A DNA stretch of 35,007 nt from an uncultured Ruminococcus sp. (GTDB lineage Bacteria > Bacillota > Clostridia > Oscillospirales > Acutalibacteraceae), in assembly GCA_902787145.1 (NCBI GenBank), contig CADAEZ010000015.1, positions 1 to 35,007 on the forward strand. The letters are read 5' to 3'. Positions 6,451 through 15,264 of this stretch are shown here, piece by piece. Made by a program: the position numbers and the translations under genes. The notes under the pieces are model-generated. The model saw only the letters and a program-made list of their open reading frames with translations, was not told the origin of the DNA and made no database searches. Each line of letters starts with the position of its first letter. Position 1 is the first letter of the stretch.

Positions 6451-6978
6451 TTAATCGTCCGCGGGCTCAGCCTGATTAAGCTCAAGCTCAACGGGTGTTT
6501 CTCGTCCGAACATTGACACTACAACGCGGACATAGTTATTGTCGGAGTCAAGCTCGTCTACCTCACCGATAAAGTCCTCAAGCGGACCGTCGATAATACG
6601 AACCATATCTCCTACCTTGTAGTTAACTTCAACTACGCGGCTTTCAACGCCGAGTCTGTACACTTCCTCATCGGATAGCGGCACAGGCTTTGACGAAGGA
6701 CCGACAAATCCGGTACATCCGCGGATGTTGCGGACAACATACCATGTCTCATCGGTATAAATCATTTTAACAAAAACGTAACTTGGGAATATTTTGTGCT
6801 CGACTTCTTTTACTTTTCCGTCGTTATTCTCGGTTACGATTTCGGTTGGAACTTTTACTTCCACAATCATATCCTGAAGTCCGCGGTTTTCCACGGTAGT
6901 CATCAGGTCATTGGCTACTTTGTTTTCGTAGCCGGAATAGGTATGTACAACATACCATCTAAGCGTTCCATCTGCCAT
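6451..6978 (-). CDS. nusG: Transcription termination/antitermination protein NusG
   Basis: This 175-residue protein binds RNA polymerase and promotes processive elongation, pausing or Rho-linked termination depending on the lineage. The N-terminal NGN domain shows WYVVHTYSGYENKVANDL and the PSYVFVKM and WYVVRNIRGCTGFVG segments. The C-terminal KOW domain (about 118-175) shows VGDMVRIIDGPLEDFIGEVDELD. The length is normal. It lies 36 bases downstream of secE in the classic secE-nusG order. Confidence 0.97.
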   Translation of the reverse strand: MADGTLRWYVVHTYSGYENKVANDLMTTVENRGLQDMIVEVKVPTEIVTENNDGKVKEVEHKIFPSYVFVKMIYTDETWYVVRNIRGCTGFVGPSSKPVPLSDEEVYRLGVESRVVEVNYKVGDMVRIIDGPLEDFIGEVDELDSDNNYVRVVVSMFGRETPVELELNQAEPADD

Positions 6979-7014
6979 TAGCTTTCGTCCTTTCGTATAT
7001 TTTAAGAACGAATC

Positions 7015-7275
7015 TTACGTTGATGCGGTATTCATTACAAGTCCGAGCAGAGCATAAAGTCCTCTGTCGACAGCAAAAATGAATAATCCCGCGACAACAA
7101 TTACAGCAAGTACAACAAAGAAGTTACGTGTTGTTGTCCTGGGGCTGGTCCAAGTGATTTTCTTGAGCTCGCCCTTGCACTCACGAAGGTAGTTCCAGAC
7201 ACGCTTGAAAACGTTAGTCTTTTTCTTGGCGGGTTTAGCTGCAGCCTTCGCTGTTTTAGCATTCTTTTCAGCCAT
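7015..7275 (-). CDS. secE: Preprotein translocase subunit SecE
   Basis: This is an 86-residue single-helix form of SecE, the clamp subunit of the SecYEG channel. A Lys/Ala-rich N-terminus (1-25) is followed by the amphipathic segment VWNYLRECKGELKKITWTSPRTT, a typical SecE signature, and one membrane helix at about 52-75. It stands 12 bases after rpmG and before nusG, which confirms the assignment. Confidence 0.95.
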   Translation of the reverse strand: MAEKNAKTAKAAAKPAKKKTNVFKRVWNYLRECKGELKKITWTSPRTTTRNFFVVLAVIVVAGLFIFAVDRGLYALLGLVMNTAST

Positions 7276-7287
7276 AGTTTACCTCCG

Positions 7288-7437
7288 TTATTTTGTCTCT
7301 TTATGAAGAGTGTGCTTTCTGCAGAACCTGCAGTACTTGTTCATCTGAAGTCTGTCAGGACTGTTTTTCTTGTTCTTCATTGTGTTGTAGTTACGCTGTT
7401 TACATTCTGTACAAGCCAAAGTGATTTTAACTCTCAT
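7288..7437 (-). CDS. rpmG: 50S ribosomal protein L33, zinc-binding type
   Basis: This 49-residue protein begins [19 protein letters not shown] and ends [14 protein letters not shown]. Two Cys pairs (C9-x2-C12 and C36-x2-C39) identify the zinc-ribbon form, which in bacteria with two forms is the zinc-replete version. GGAGGTG lies 6 bases before the ATG. As the first gene it defines the 5' end of the rpmG-secE-nusG-rplK-rplA-rplJ-rplL unit. Confidence 0.95.
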   Translation of the reverse strand: MRVKITLACTECKQRNYNTMKNKKNSPDRLQMNKYCRFCRKHTLHKETK

Positions 7438-7459
7438 TGACGGCACCTCCCGTAGTATT

Positions 7460-7478
7460 TACTAAACCTGGTTTAGTA
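7460..7478. promoter_or_regulatory. 19-bp palindrome upstream of rpmG
   Basis: TACTAAACC and GGTTTAGTA flank a single central base, a perfect 9-bp dyad. It lies between the predicted promoter and the rpmG ribosome site. Such a tight dyad suits a dimeric DNA-binding protein better than an RNA hairpin. No regulator can be named. Confidence 0.45.
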
Positions 7479-7508
7479 TGTAGGATATATTTAGCCTCCC
7501 TCAAAGGG

Positions 7509-7537
7509 ATTATGACGCGTCTTTAAGCACACATCAA
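7509..7537 (-). promoter_or_regulatory. Predicted promoter of the ribosomal operon
   Basis: On the minus strand TTGATG (7532-7537) and CATAAT (7509-7514) are separated by 17 bases. This is a good match to a housekeeping sigma promoter, about 70 bases before the rpmG start. Confidence 0.55.
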
Positions 7538-7542
7538 GACGC

Positions 7543-7595
7543 AAAAAAATAAGCCCCTTATACGAGGTAACACTAGTTTACCATATAAAGGACTT
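7543..7595 (-). terminator. Terminator after the 265-residue protein
   Basis: On the minus strand an AAGTCCTTTATATGGTAA arm pairs imperfectly with TTACCTCGTATAAGGGGCTT, and a T-run follows at 7543-7549. It separates the upstream unit from the ribosomal operon. Confidence 0.85.
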
Positions 7596-7633
7596 AAAGT
7601 CAATAGTTATTTATAAAAAGTTTTATTTACTCT

Positions 7634-8431
7634 TTACCTCTGGTGAGCCTGGAGTCTTTCCGCCATACTTTTCTTCTTTTTCTTGGGTTTTTCGGGCTTA
7701 ACGGTTTTGCCCTTGAACTTGAGCGCGGCCTTTGACGCCTTGCTGAGATCCTCGTCCAAAAATTCAAGCACATCGTCGTACTTATCCTCCGGAAGCGAGT
7801 TCAGAATTACGATTGTAATTATCGAACGTGTATCGGCGTCACCGTTGGCGTACTGGGTGTTGAGAAGCTGACAAAGCTTTTCGATATCCTTCTTGCTTGC
7901 GCGGCTTACATAATCGTTCACCTTCGGCACGATCGAGGCGCGTGTAAAGGTAACGCCTCTGAACGGATAGTAGCAGTCCTCCTCCGCTTTGATCTCGTCC
8001 TTAAGCTCCGGGAACAAGGACACGAATCTCTTGGACAAAAACAGCGGATCGGCTGTACCCTCGTCGTCAGATTTTTTCTTTTTCTTCTTGGTATTTTTCT
8101 GCCTTTTAATTGCTACCGCCGAGGAACAGTTGTCGACAAAGTCGTTAGCGATTGAGTCGGCCTCCTTCTGGGTATCGGTCTCAGGGTCAAACATCCATGT
8201 GGCGAGTACACGCCAGTTGTTATCCGGACCGTCCTCGGTCATTGCGCAGTGGCGCATAACCATATGCTGTTTATCCATAAAGTATACTACGGAATAGGCG
8301 CTGTTCTCGGAGGTGTACAGGGATACAAGCTCGTTGTCTCCTCCGGAAATCTTCTGTTTAGTGAATCCCTGAGGCTCCAGCGCTTTTTCTACTTTTTCGC
8401 AGATACCGTTAAATACCTTTTTTATTTCCAT
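7634..8431 (-). CDS. Uncharacterised lysine-rich cytoplasmic protein
   Basis: This 265-residue protein is not recognised. Residues 1-105 look like a compact mixed alpha/beta domain (MEIKKVFNGICEKVEKALEP, then YSVVYFMDKQHMVMRHCAM). A basic linker with a run of Lys (about 110-121) follows. A helical C-terminal domain spans about 130-240, and the tail is very Lys-rich (KKKKKSMAERLQAHQR). No signal peptide or membrane helix is present. It follows the YgiQ-type gene on the same strand after about 60 bases and has its own strong terminator, so the two may share a transcript. The basic tracts suggest nucleic acid or ribosome contact, which is inference only. Confidence 0.75.
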   Translation of the reverse strand: MEIKKVFNGICEKVEKALEPQGFTKQKISGGDNELVSLYTSENSAYSVVYFMDKQHMVMRHCAMTEDGPDNNWRVLATWMFDPETDTQKEADSIANDFVDNCSSAVAIKRQKNTKKKKKKSDDEGTADPLFLSKRFVSLFPELKDEIKAEEDCYYPFRGVTFTRASIVPKVNDYVSRASKKDIEKLCQLLNTQYANGDADTRSIITIVILNSLPEDKYDDVLEFLDEDLSKASKAALKFKGKTVKPEKPKKKKKSMAERLQAHQR

Positions 8432-8492
8432 TAGTTATCATTCCTTTTACGTAGATAGAGATATTATACAATGTATAAAATGGTTTGTCAAA

Positions 8493-10358
8493 TCAATGTT
8501 TCTTGCCTTTCTTTCTTTTATATTTATCGAACTTCTTTTTCTTCTTTAGGTCATTTTTCGGCTTATAGTTTTTCGGAGCGGTAACCAGACAGTTTTTGCC
8601 GCTGCCGGCGAGGTCGAGCCTGCCGGTCTGCCTCAGCGCCTGCAAAACAAGCTCGCGGTTTTTCGGCACAAAATACTGCATCAGCGCCCTCTGCATAGCC
8701 TTTTCCTTGGGATTCTTCGGGATATAGACTTCCTCAAGCGTATAAGGGTCAAGTCCGGTATAAAACATAGCGGTCGAGATCGTACCCGGAGTAGGATAAA
8801 AATCCTGAACCTGTTCGGGATGTATCTTCTCTTTCTTAAGGAATACGGCGAGCTCCACGGCATCCTTAAGCGTACAGCCGGGATGTGAACTCATAAGATA
8901 AGGCACAATGTACTGATCCCTGCCCGCCTGTTTAGTCGCCTTATAGAACATATCGGAAAACTTCTTGTAAGCCTCAATCCGGGGCTTGCCCATTTTATCG
9001 AGCACAGCCTGAGAACAGTGCTCAGGCGCTACCCTGAGCTGACCGCTGACGTGATATTTAACCAGCTCGTTCAGGAACTCATCGCTTTTATCGGCCAAGA
9101 AATAGTCGTAGCGGATTCCGCTTCGGATAAACACGCGCTTAATACCGTCGATTTTCCTAAGCTTTCTGAGCAGATTGATATAATCGCTGTGGTCGGCGTT
9201 CAAATTCTTACACGGATACGGCGCGAGACATTTTCTGTCCTTACACAGTCCGTGTTCCTTCTGGTACTCGCACGAAGGTAAACGGAAATTCGCGGTCGGC
9301 CCTCCAACGTCGCTGATATAGCCCTTGAAGCGCGGATTATCAAGAAAGCTTTTCGCCTCGTTTATAACACTTGACTCGCTCCTTACGGTCACGGCTCTTC
9401 CCTGATGAAAGGCGAGCGAACAGAAGTTACACGCGCCGAAGCACCCGCGGTTGTGTGTAATCGAAAACTCAACCTCCGAGATTCCGGGAACTCCTCCCTC
9501 CTCCTCATATGACGGGTGGTAATACCTCATATAAGGCAGAGAGTAAACCCAATCGAGCTGTTCGGTATTAAGCGGAGGCATAGGCGGATTTTGCACCAAC
9601 AAATACTTTCCGTGGCGCTGGATCATCTTTCTGCCTCTGACGGAATCAGCCTCCTGAAGCTCTTTTCTCGCGGCTATAGCATAGTCGCGTTTACTCTCGC
9701 ACACTCTCTCGAAGCTGGGCAAATCAACTACCGATTCCGGGACATAGTCCTTTGTCGCGATTTTGTAACAGATACCTTTTATATCATACATAGCCTCAAT
9801 CGGAAGATTTCGGCTGAGCCTGTCTGCAATTTCAATTGTTTGCAGCTCACCCATTCCGTAGGTCAGTATATCAGCCTTGCTGTCAAACAAAATCGACGGC
9901 ATAACCCTGTCAAGCCAGTAGTCGTAGTGGGCGAACCTCCTGAGCGACGCCTCCAGTCCGCCGATAATTACCGGTGAATCGGGATAGATACGTTTAAGAA
10001 TATTACAGTAAACGGTAACGGCTCTGTCCGGTCGTTTACCGGATTTTCCTCCGGCGGTATACGCGTCGTCGGATCTCTTGCGTTTAGCGACGGTATAATG
10101 AGCGACCATACTGTCGATGTTTCCCGCGCTGACAAAAAAGCCCAGCCGGGGTTTTCCGAAACGCTTAAAATCGTCGTCGGATCTCCAGTCGGGCTGAGCG
10201 ATTACCGCGACCCTATACCCCTTATCCTCAAGCACACGGGTGATTATAGCCGCGCCGAAAGAAGGATGGTCGACATAACTGTCGCCGCTGACATAAACAA
10301 AGTCAACACAATCCCATCCTCTGTCTTTTACTTCTTTCAGTGTAACCGGCAGGAACAT
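8493..10358 (-). CDS. YgiQ-family radical SAM protein
   Basis: This 621-residue protein matches the YgiQ family, radical SAM enzymes of unknown substrate. The N-terminal part (KDRGWDCVDFVYVSGDSYVDHPSFG, IIGGLEASLRRFAHYDYW) is the family-specific cobalamin-binding-like domain. The cluster motif C-x3-C-x2-C is in RGCFGACNFCSLAFHQGR near residues 307-314. The C-terminal region DFYPTPGTISTAMFYTGLDP and a basic tail are also typical. AGGAGG lies close to the ATG. It is the likely first gene of a unit with the 265-residue protein. Confidence 0.93.
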   Translation of the reverse strand: MFLPVTLKEVKDRGWDCVDFVYVSGDSYVDHPSFGAAIITRVLEDKGYRVAVIAQPDWRSDDDFKRFGKPRLGFFVSAGNIDSMVAHYTVAKRKRSDDAYTAGGKSGKRPDRAVTVYCNILKRIYPDSPVIIGGLEASLRRFAHYDYWLDRVMPSILFDSKADILTYGMGELQTIEIADRLSRNLPIEAMYDIKGICYKIATKDYVPESVVDLPSFERVCESKRDYAIAARKELQEADSVRGRKMIQRHGKYLLVQNPPMPPLNTEQLDWVYSLPYMRYYHPSYEEEGGVPGISEVEFSITHNRGCFGACNFCSLAFHQGRAVTVRSESSVINEAKSFLDNPRFKGYISDVGGPTANFRLPSCEYQKEHGLCKDRKCLAPYPCKNLNADHSDYINLLRKLRKIDGIKRVFIRSGIRYDYFLADKSDEFLNELVKYHVSGQLRVAPEHCSQAVLDKMGKPRIEAYKKFSDMFYKATKQAGRDQYIVPYLMSSHPGCTLKDAVELAVFLKKEKIHPEQVQDFYPTPGTISTAMFYTGLDPYTLEEVYIPKNPKEKAMQRALMQYFVPKNRELVLQALRQTGRLDLAGSGKNCLVTAPKNYKPKNDLKKKKKFDKYKRKKGKKH

Positions 10359-10380
10359 ATCTGTCCTCCTAAAACAATCG

Positions 10381-10402
10381 GTACCCCTCAGAAAAGGGGT
10401 AC
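10381..10402. terminator. GTACCCCT hairpin between ftsK and the YgiQ-type gene
   Basis: Arms GTACCCCT and AGGGGTAC pair around CAGAAA, six bases past the ftsK stop. They match the outer arms of the palindromes at 1983-2006 and 2194-2217. It may act as a transcript end, although the T-run is weak. Confidence 0.6.
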
Positions 10403-10408
10403 GATGTA

Positions 10409-12955
10409 CTACTCCTCGTTTCCGAGGTTATTACTCCTCTCCAGCCACTCGCTGTAGGTCATAAGCACCTCTCTCGGCTTTGAGCCCTGGTGGGGACCTA
10501 CTACTCCGAGCTGTTCCATATCATCTATCATTCTGCCGGCTCTTGCGTAGCCAACCTTCATTCTGCGCTGGAGCATCGAGGTCGAGGCTTGTCCCGCCTC
10601 AATAACAATCTTGATAGCTTCCTCCATTTTGCTGTCGACGTCTATGCCTCCCGAATCAGAGGATGATTTTTCGCCGTTAAGCTCCTCGGAGGCAATTCTC
10701 TTGATTTTCTCCTCAATCTCTGCGTTGTACTGAGCGGAGTATGATTTCTTAACATAGCTTGTAACACTGCCGATCTCCTCCTCGGTAGCGTAACAACCCT
10801 GAACTCGAGTCGGATTGGGAGCTCCTACAGGCATATAGAGCATATCGCCTCGACCGATCAGCTTTTCCGCTCCGCCGGTATCGAGGATGATACGCGAATC
10901 CATATTTGAGCCAACCTTAAGCGCGATACGGCTCGGGACATTGGACTTGATAAGACCTGTAATAACATTGGCGGTAGGCCTCTGGGTAGCGATTACAAGA
11001 TGCATACCCGCGGCTCTCGCGAGCTGGGCAAGGCGGACGATACTGTCCTCTACCTCGCTCGGCGCTGTCATCATAAGGTCGGCGAGCTCGTCTATCGCTA
11101 TAACGATTCTCGGCAGTTTTTCTGTCGCAACGGGCAGCCCGTTGATTTCCAGCTTAGGCTCCACCAATTCGCCGTTCTCGTCCTCATAGGGCGGATTCTC
11201 CGCCATATATTCAAGATTTGACTCAATAAGCTTGTTATAACCGTCAATATCCTTGCAGTCGAACTCCGCGAAACGCTTATATCTGTCCTGCATTTCCGAC
11301 ACAGCCCACGCCAGTGTACCCGCGGCTTTCTTAGCGTCGGATACAACCGGCACCAAAAGATGCGGGATTCCCTTGTACTTTGAGAACTCAACCATCTTAG
11401 GGTCGATAAGCACAAGCTTGACCTCGTCGGGATTAGCCTTGAAGAGAATACTGATAAGCAGCGAGTTTACGCACACTGATTTACCCGAACCGGTAGTACC
11501 GGCTATGAGCAGGTGAGGGAGCTTGGCGATATCGGTTGTGATAATATTGCCGGCAATATCCCTTCCCAGCACACAGGTGAGCTTTGACTTGCTGTTTTCA
11601 AACTCATCCGAATCAATCAGCTCGCGTATACTGACCATACTTACAATCTTATTAGGCACCTCAATACCGACAGCCGCCTTGCCGGGGATCGGAGCCTCGA
11701 TACGGATTCCGTTCGCCGCGAGGTTGAGGGCTATATCGTCGGAGAGGTTGGTAATTTTGTTTATCTTCACGCCCGGAGCGGGATGAAGCTCATATCTAGT
11801 AACGGACGGTCCGCGTGAAATATGAGTAATCGTCGCCTTTACGCCGAAGCTTTCAAGCGTAGAAATAAGCTTCTGGGCATTGTTGCGCATTTCGTCCTCG
11901 CCGTCCTGGCCGGAGTTATCGGCTATCTTCAGGAGACCGACGGGAGGATACTTGTACTCTCCCCTGCGTGTAGCCTCGGATGTATTGGCGGCATTGGACT
12001 TCTTCCTTGGCTTCTGCTTAAACGATACAATCTCCGGCTCGCTTTGCTCGTCAACATAATCTTTTTTCGCCGCGTCGACCGCCGGAGCAAAGTCGGTTTT
12101 CTCTTTATGGTTTACAGGTTTTCTGTCGTCACCTATGTCTATGTCGATACTGCTTCGTCTCTGAGGGCGGCTTTTAGATTTCTTGCTTTTCTTTTTCGAA
12201 TCGAGCGGAATATCAATCGAACTGTCGTAGGGCTTGTTGTCTGTATAGTCCGTGATAACAAATCCGCTGTCGTCATCCTCCGCGTACTCAGGCTGTCTGC
12301 GGCGGCGGATTCTCTCGCCCGAACGCTCGTATACATTCGACACCTCTCTGCCGAAATGCTTAGCCGCTCTGCCGATGTCGTTGAGCGACACCTTGAAAAT
12401 AATAAGCAGCAACGCCGCCAGCACTACGACCACCACGCATACTGCCGCAACCTGACCGAAGGCGATAAGAATCGGATAACCGATAATACCGCTGAGCAGT
12501 CCGCCTCCCGCGGAGAAATAGGTCTCGGCACTGAAGCCGTCGGCAAAAAGATGGCCCATAGCCCTGAAGAAATTGCCGTCAAGATAATGGCGGCTTTCCG
12601 GCCCGAGCAAATATACCGCGCTCTCGGCGAGCAGTACAATAAAGACGCAGGTCACCACCTTGGTCTTAAAATGCGCGATGTTCTTTTCCATCGCGGTTAT
12701 AAACGCAAGATACGCGAAAACAATCGGCAAAAGAATCACACATACACCGAGCAGTCCGTAAAAAACACCTCTGATAAAAGACCACACGCTCGCGCCAGGC
12801 ACAATAACTATTAACATAGAAAGCACAGACGCCGCGGCGTATATTATCGCCTCAACCCTGTAGTTTCTCTGTCTTGGCGCGGGAGCTGACTTTTTGCGCG
12901 CGGAGCTTTGTTTTTTAGTTGGTTTTTTCTTAGTTTGCTTTTTAGTATTAGCCAA
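10409..12955 (-). CDS. ftsK: DNA translocase FtsK/SpoIIIE
   Basis: This 848-residue motor pumps double-stranded DNA through the division or sporulation septum. A basic N-terminus precedes four membrane helices between about residues 30 and 190. A charged linker (about 200-340) follows. The alpha/beta motor spans about 345-760, with Walker A GTTGSGKSVCVNS near 485 and Walker B-like IVIAIDELADLMM. The C-terminal winged-helix gamma domain (about 775-840, MEEAIKIVIEAGQASTSMLQ) reads KOPS/SRS-type polarity sequences in known homologues. Whether it is the division or sporulation paralogue cannot be told from sequence here. Confidence 0.95.
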   Translation of the reverse strand: MANTKKQTKKKPTKKQSSARKKSAPAPRQRNYRVEAIIYAAASVLSMLIVIVPGASVWSFIRGVFYGLLGVCVILLPIVFAYLAFITAMEKNIAHFKTKVVTCVFIVLLAESAVYLLGPESRHYLDGNFFRAMGHLFADGFSAETYFSAGGGLLSGIIGYPILIAFGQVAAVCVVVVVLAALLLIIFKVSLNDIGRAAKHFGREVSNVYERSGERIRRRRQPEYAEDDDSGFVITDYTDNKPYDSSIDIPLDSKKKSKKSKSRPQRRSSIDIDIGDDRKPVNHKEKTDFAPAVDAAKKDYVDEQSEPEIVSFKQKPRKKSNAANTSEATRRGEYKYPPVGLLKIADNSGQDGEDEMRNNAQKLISTLESFGVKATITHISRGPSVTRYELHPAPGVKINKITNLSDDIALNLAANGIRIEAPIPGKAAVGIEVPNKIVSMVSIRELIDSDEFENSKSKLTCVLGRDIAGNIITTDIAKLPHLLIAGTTGSGKSVCVNSLLISILFKANPDEVKLVLIDPKMVEFSKYKGIPHLLVPVVSDAKKAAGTLAWAVSEMQDRYKRFAEFDCKDIDGYNKLIESNLEYMAENPPYEDENGELVEPKLEINGLPVATEKLPRIVIAIDELADLMMTAPSEVEDSIVRLAQLARAAGMHLVIATQRPTANVITGLIKSNVPSRIALKVGSNMDSRIILDTGGAEKLIGRGDMLYMPVGAPNPTRVQGCYATEEEIGSVTSYVKKSYSAQYNAEIEEKIKRIASEELNGEKSSSDSGGIDVDSKMEEAIKIVIEAGQASTSMLQRRMKVGYARAGRMIDDMEQLGVVGPHQGSKPREVLMTYSEWLERSNNLGNEE

Positions 12956-12985
12956 ATTTACACTTCCAAATTTTAATAAGGCACA

Positions 12986-13933
12986 TTAAAAGAAGCTTAC
13001 AACAGTGCCTGTAGTAATCTCGTACACACTTATAATTCCGATAGTTACGCCGACAAGCAGTGTGTAGATTATGAAAATTATCATCTTGTCGGTTTTGAGC
13101 AGCCACTTAAACAGCCAGATAGCAAAGTATCCCGATATAGCCGCCGCAACAACTCCGCAAAGAATCGGAATCAGTGTTTCGGTATTTATAGAGCTTTTGT
13201 CAACATCCTTAATCTCCAGCAAAGCCGCCGCTATAATCGACGGTATACCGAGGATGAAGGTATAGTCCAGAGCCGCCTGCTTGTTGATACCGCGCATCTC
13301 GCCAAGCGCGAGCGTGGTTCCGGAGCGTGACAATCCCGGAAACAACGCGGCAAAGCACTGTCCGATACCTACAACCACCGCGTCGAGTATATTATAGCGC
13401 GTACGTCCGTTGCCCTCGTAGTCGTCATTTTCTTTCTTAAAATGCTTACCTGTAGCGACTCTTTTGTTACAGAAATTACCGATAAACAGCAACAGGCTTG
13501 TTGTAAGCAGCGACAGGCTGACTACGAAGAAAAACTTAGTCTCCGTAAACATATCCGCCAGATCCTTGATCTTCATATCCGTGCCCGGAATCGGCAGGAA
13601 AAGCAGGAACAGCGGAATCAGTCCGATTACAAGCATAACGATAAGGTTGCGGTCGGAGTCCATTTTCGACCACTTGAATTTTCCTGTAAAAATATCTTTG
13701 ATCAAGGCAAAAAAAGCCTTAATAAGCCGCCAGATAAGCTTGTGATAAAACACAATTACAGCGAAGAGCGTTCCTATATGCAGCATTACATCAAGGAACA
13801 AGCCCGCCTCCTCCATACCCATAAGGTGCTGGGCGATGTTCAGGTGGCCGCTGCTCGAAACAGGCAAAAATTCAGTAAGTCCCTGAATTATTCCGAGAAT
13901 AACCGTCTTGATAATCTGTGGTAACAAATCCAT
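12986..13933 (-). CDS. uppP: Undecaprenyl-diphosphate phosphatase
   Basis: This 315-residue multi-pass membrane enzyme dephosphorylates undecaprenyl pyrophosphate to recycle the lipid carrier for cell-wall synthesis; overproduction gives bacitracin resistance in known cases. The conserved QGLTEFLPVSSSGHL is at the N-terminus, and the second active-site segment FPGLSRSGTT lies near the middle. I start at the ATG at 13931-13933 (MDLLPQ). The frame can be extended four codons to a TTG, but those codons contain the GGAGG ribosome site. It lies 30 bases upstream of ftsK on the same strand. Confidence 0.95.
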   Translation of the reverse strand: MDLLPQIIKTVILGIIQGLTEFLPVSSSGHLNIAQHLMGMEEAGLFLDVMLHIGTLFAVIVFYHKLIWRLIKAFFALIKDIFTGKFKWSKMDSDRNLIVMLVIGLIPLFLLFLPIPGTDMKIKDLADMFTETKFFFVVSLSLLTTSLLLFIGNFCNKRVATGKHFKKENDDYEGNGRTRYNILDAVVVGIGQCFAALFPGLSRSGTTLALGEMRGINKQAALDYTFILGIPSIIAAALLEIKDVDKSSINTETLIPILCGVVAAAISGYFAIWLFKWLLKTDKMIIFIIYTLLVGVTIGIISVYEITTGTVVSFF

Positions 13934-13957
13934 ATATACCTCCAAAAATATAAATAA

Positions 13958-14200
13958 TTAAGATTCATCTTCCTCGCTGTCATTACCCTTTGAAAACAGC
14001 GCAAACAGTATACCGACTACAGCCAGCGCCGTCGAACACAGCGACATTATCAGGGTTGCGTTGCCCGTAGAAAACAGGAATCCGCCGGGCATCGGCAAAA
14101 ACAGCATAGCAAAGCACATAACAATCGCCGCTATAAGCAGCAGACATACTATCGGCACTATCACTATCATCATTTTCTGAAATCCTGAATACTTTTTCAT
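13958..14200 (-). CDS. Small two-helix membrane protein, acidic tail
   Basis: This is an 80-residue protein of unknown function. A basic head (MKKYSGFQK) precedes helix 1 (about 10-33), a PMPGG turn, and helix 2 (about 47-69), and it ends in an acidic tail (KGNDSEEDES). Its layout mirrors the 66-residue neighbour just upstream, and both second helices end in a similar LFALFSK / IFACLSK segment. The two may be paralogues. It lies between rsmA and uppP in the same direction with short spacings. Confidence 0.6.
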   Translation of the reverse strand: MKKYSGFQKMMIVIVPIVCLLLIAAIVMCFAMLFLPMPGGFLFSTGNATLIMSLCSTALAVVGILFALFSKGNDSEEDES

Positions 14201-14212
14201 TTTCTTATCCTC

Positions 14213-14413
14213 TTATGACTTCTTTTTCGTCTTGCTCAGACAAGCAAAAATAATCCCTATAAACGACGCAAGTCCGGCTCCCGCCGCGAAAAATACGGTA
14301 AAAAGCTGATTGTCTCCCAGCACAGCGTGCAGTATCATAGCAGTGACAAGCGAAAAAAAGCTCAGAACAAAAAGCGTCAACGCTACAAGATACAGTGCTT
14401 TTCTTTCTTTCAT
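14213..14413 (-). CDS. Small two-helix membrane protein, basic tail
   Basis: This 66-residue protein has helices at about 7-29 and 37-58 and ends in a basic tail (SKTKKKS). Its start overlaps the rsmA stop by four bases (ATGA), so it is probably translated by coupling. It is followed 12 bases later by the acidic-tailed counterpart. No family was recognised. Confidence 0.6.
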   Translation of the reverse strand: MKERKALYLVALTLFVLSFFSLVTAMILHAVLGDNQLFTVFFAAGAGLASFIGIIFACLSKTKKKS

Positions 14414-15264
14414 ATGCTTATCCTTTCCGCTATATTAACAAAATCGTCCATGCTGAGCTTCTCGGCTCTCAGGCGCGGGTCAATATTACACTCTAATAAT
14501 AACTCATTTACCGTCTGTTTTTCAAGTCCTAATGACGAACTTATTGAATTTAATATTGTTTTTCGTCTCTGTGCGAACGCCGCCTTTACAACGGCAAAAA
14601 ACTTTTTCTCGTCCGAAACCCTGTACACGGGCTCGCTATACACATCAAGCCTGATCACAGCCGAATCGACCTTCGGAGCCGGCATAAACGAGCCGGCGCT
14701 TACGTTAAACAGCAGCTCCGGTCTGCTGTAGAAATTCACAGCCGCGGTAACAGCTCCGCATTGTCGTGTACCGACCCCCGCGCATATCCTCTGAGCCGCT
14801 TCTTTCTGCACCATTACGGTAATCGACTCAATCGGGAGTTTGTCCTCCAGCAGCTTCATAATAACCGGCGAGGTTATGTAATACGGCAAATTCGCGCAGA
14901 CTACGACTTTCATTCCTGGGAATTCCTCGTCAATCAGCCGGTTAAGATCAAGCTCCATAACATCGCGGTTTATTACCTTGAGGTTATCATATTCGCCGAG
15001 TGTTTCGGCAAGAACAGGTATGAGCCTTTTGTCAATCTCAATCGCGACGACTTTGTCCGCAAGCTCGCACAGCTCCTGAGTGAGTACGCCGATGCCGGGA
15101 CCGATCTCGATAACTCCGACGCCCTCATCCGCTCCGCTTAACTCAGCCATTCTGGGACACACCGAAGGATTCACCAGGAAATTTTGTCCAAGCCCCTTCG
15201 AAAAGCTAAAGCCGTGACGTCCGAGTATCTCTTTTATTGTACCGATATCCGACAGCCTTTTCAC
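14410..15264 (-). CDS. rsmA: 16S rRNA (adenine1518-N6/adenine1519-N6)-dimethyltransferase
   Basis: This 284-residue enzyme (KsgA) dimethylates two adjacent adenines in helix 45 of 16S rRNA. The N-terminus has FSFSKGLGQNFLVN, a signature segment. SAM binding is shown by VIEIGPGIGVLTQEL (about 51-65) and VVAIEID. The catalytic motif NLPYYI is near residue 125. The C-terminal helical domain has FAQRRKTILNSIS. It overlaps the upstream NSUN-type methyltransferase by four bases, so two rRNA methyltransferases are translationally coupled. Confidence 0.96.
   Translation of the reverse strand: MKRLSDIGTIKEILGRHGFSFSKGLGQNFLVNPSVCPRMAELSGADEGVGVIEIGPGIGVLTQELCELADKVVAIEIDKRLIPVLAETLGEYDNLKVINRDVMELDLNRLIDEEFPGMKVVVCANLPYYITSPVIMKLLEDKLPIESITVMVQKEAAQRICAGVGTRQCGAVTAAVNFYSRPELLFNVSAGSFMPAPKVDSAVIRLDVYSEPVYRVSDEKKFFAVVKAAFAQRRKTILNSISSSLGLEKQTVNELLLECNIDPRLRAEKLSMDDFVNIAERISI

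Noticed and set aside
11822..12814. 330-residue plus-strand frame opposite ftsK
   Set aside because: It has no ribosome site, and the minus-strand FtsK frame is complete with all motifs.
12986..13945. Longer uppP start at a TTG
   Set aside because: The extra four codons contain the GGAGG ribosome site that serves the ATG at 13931-13933.
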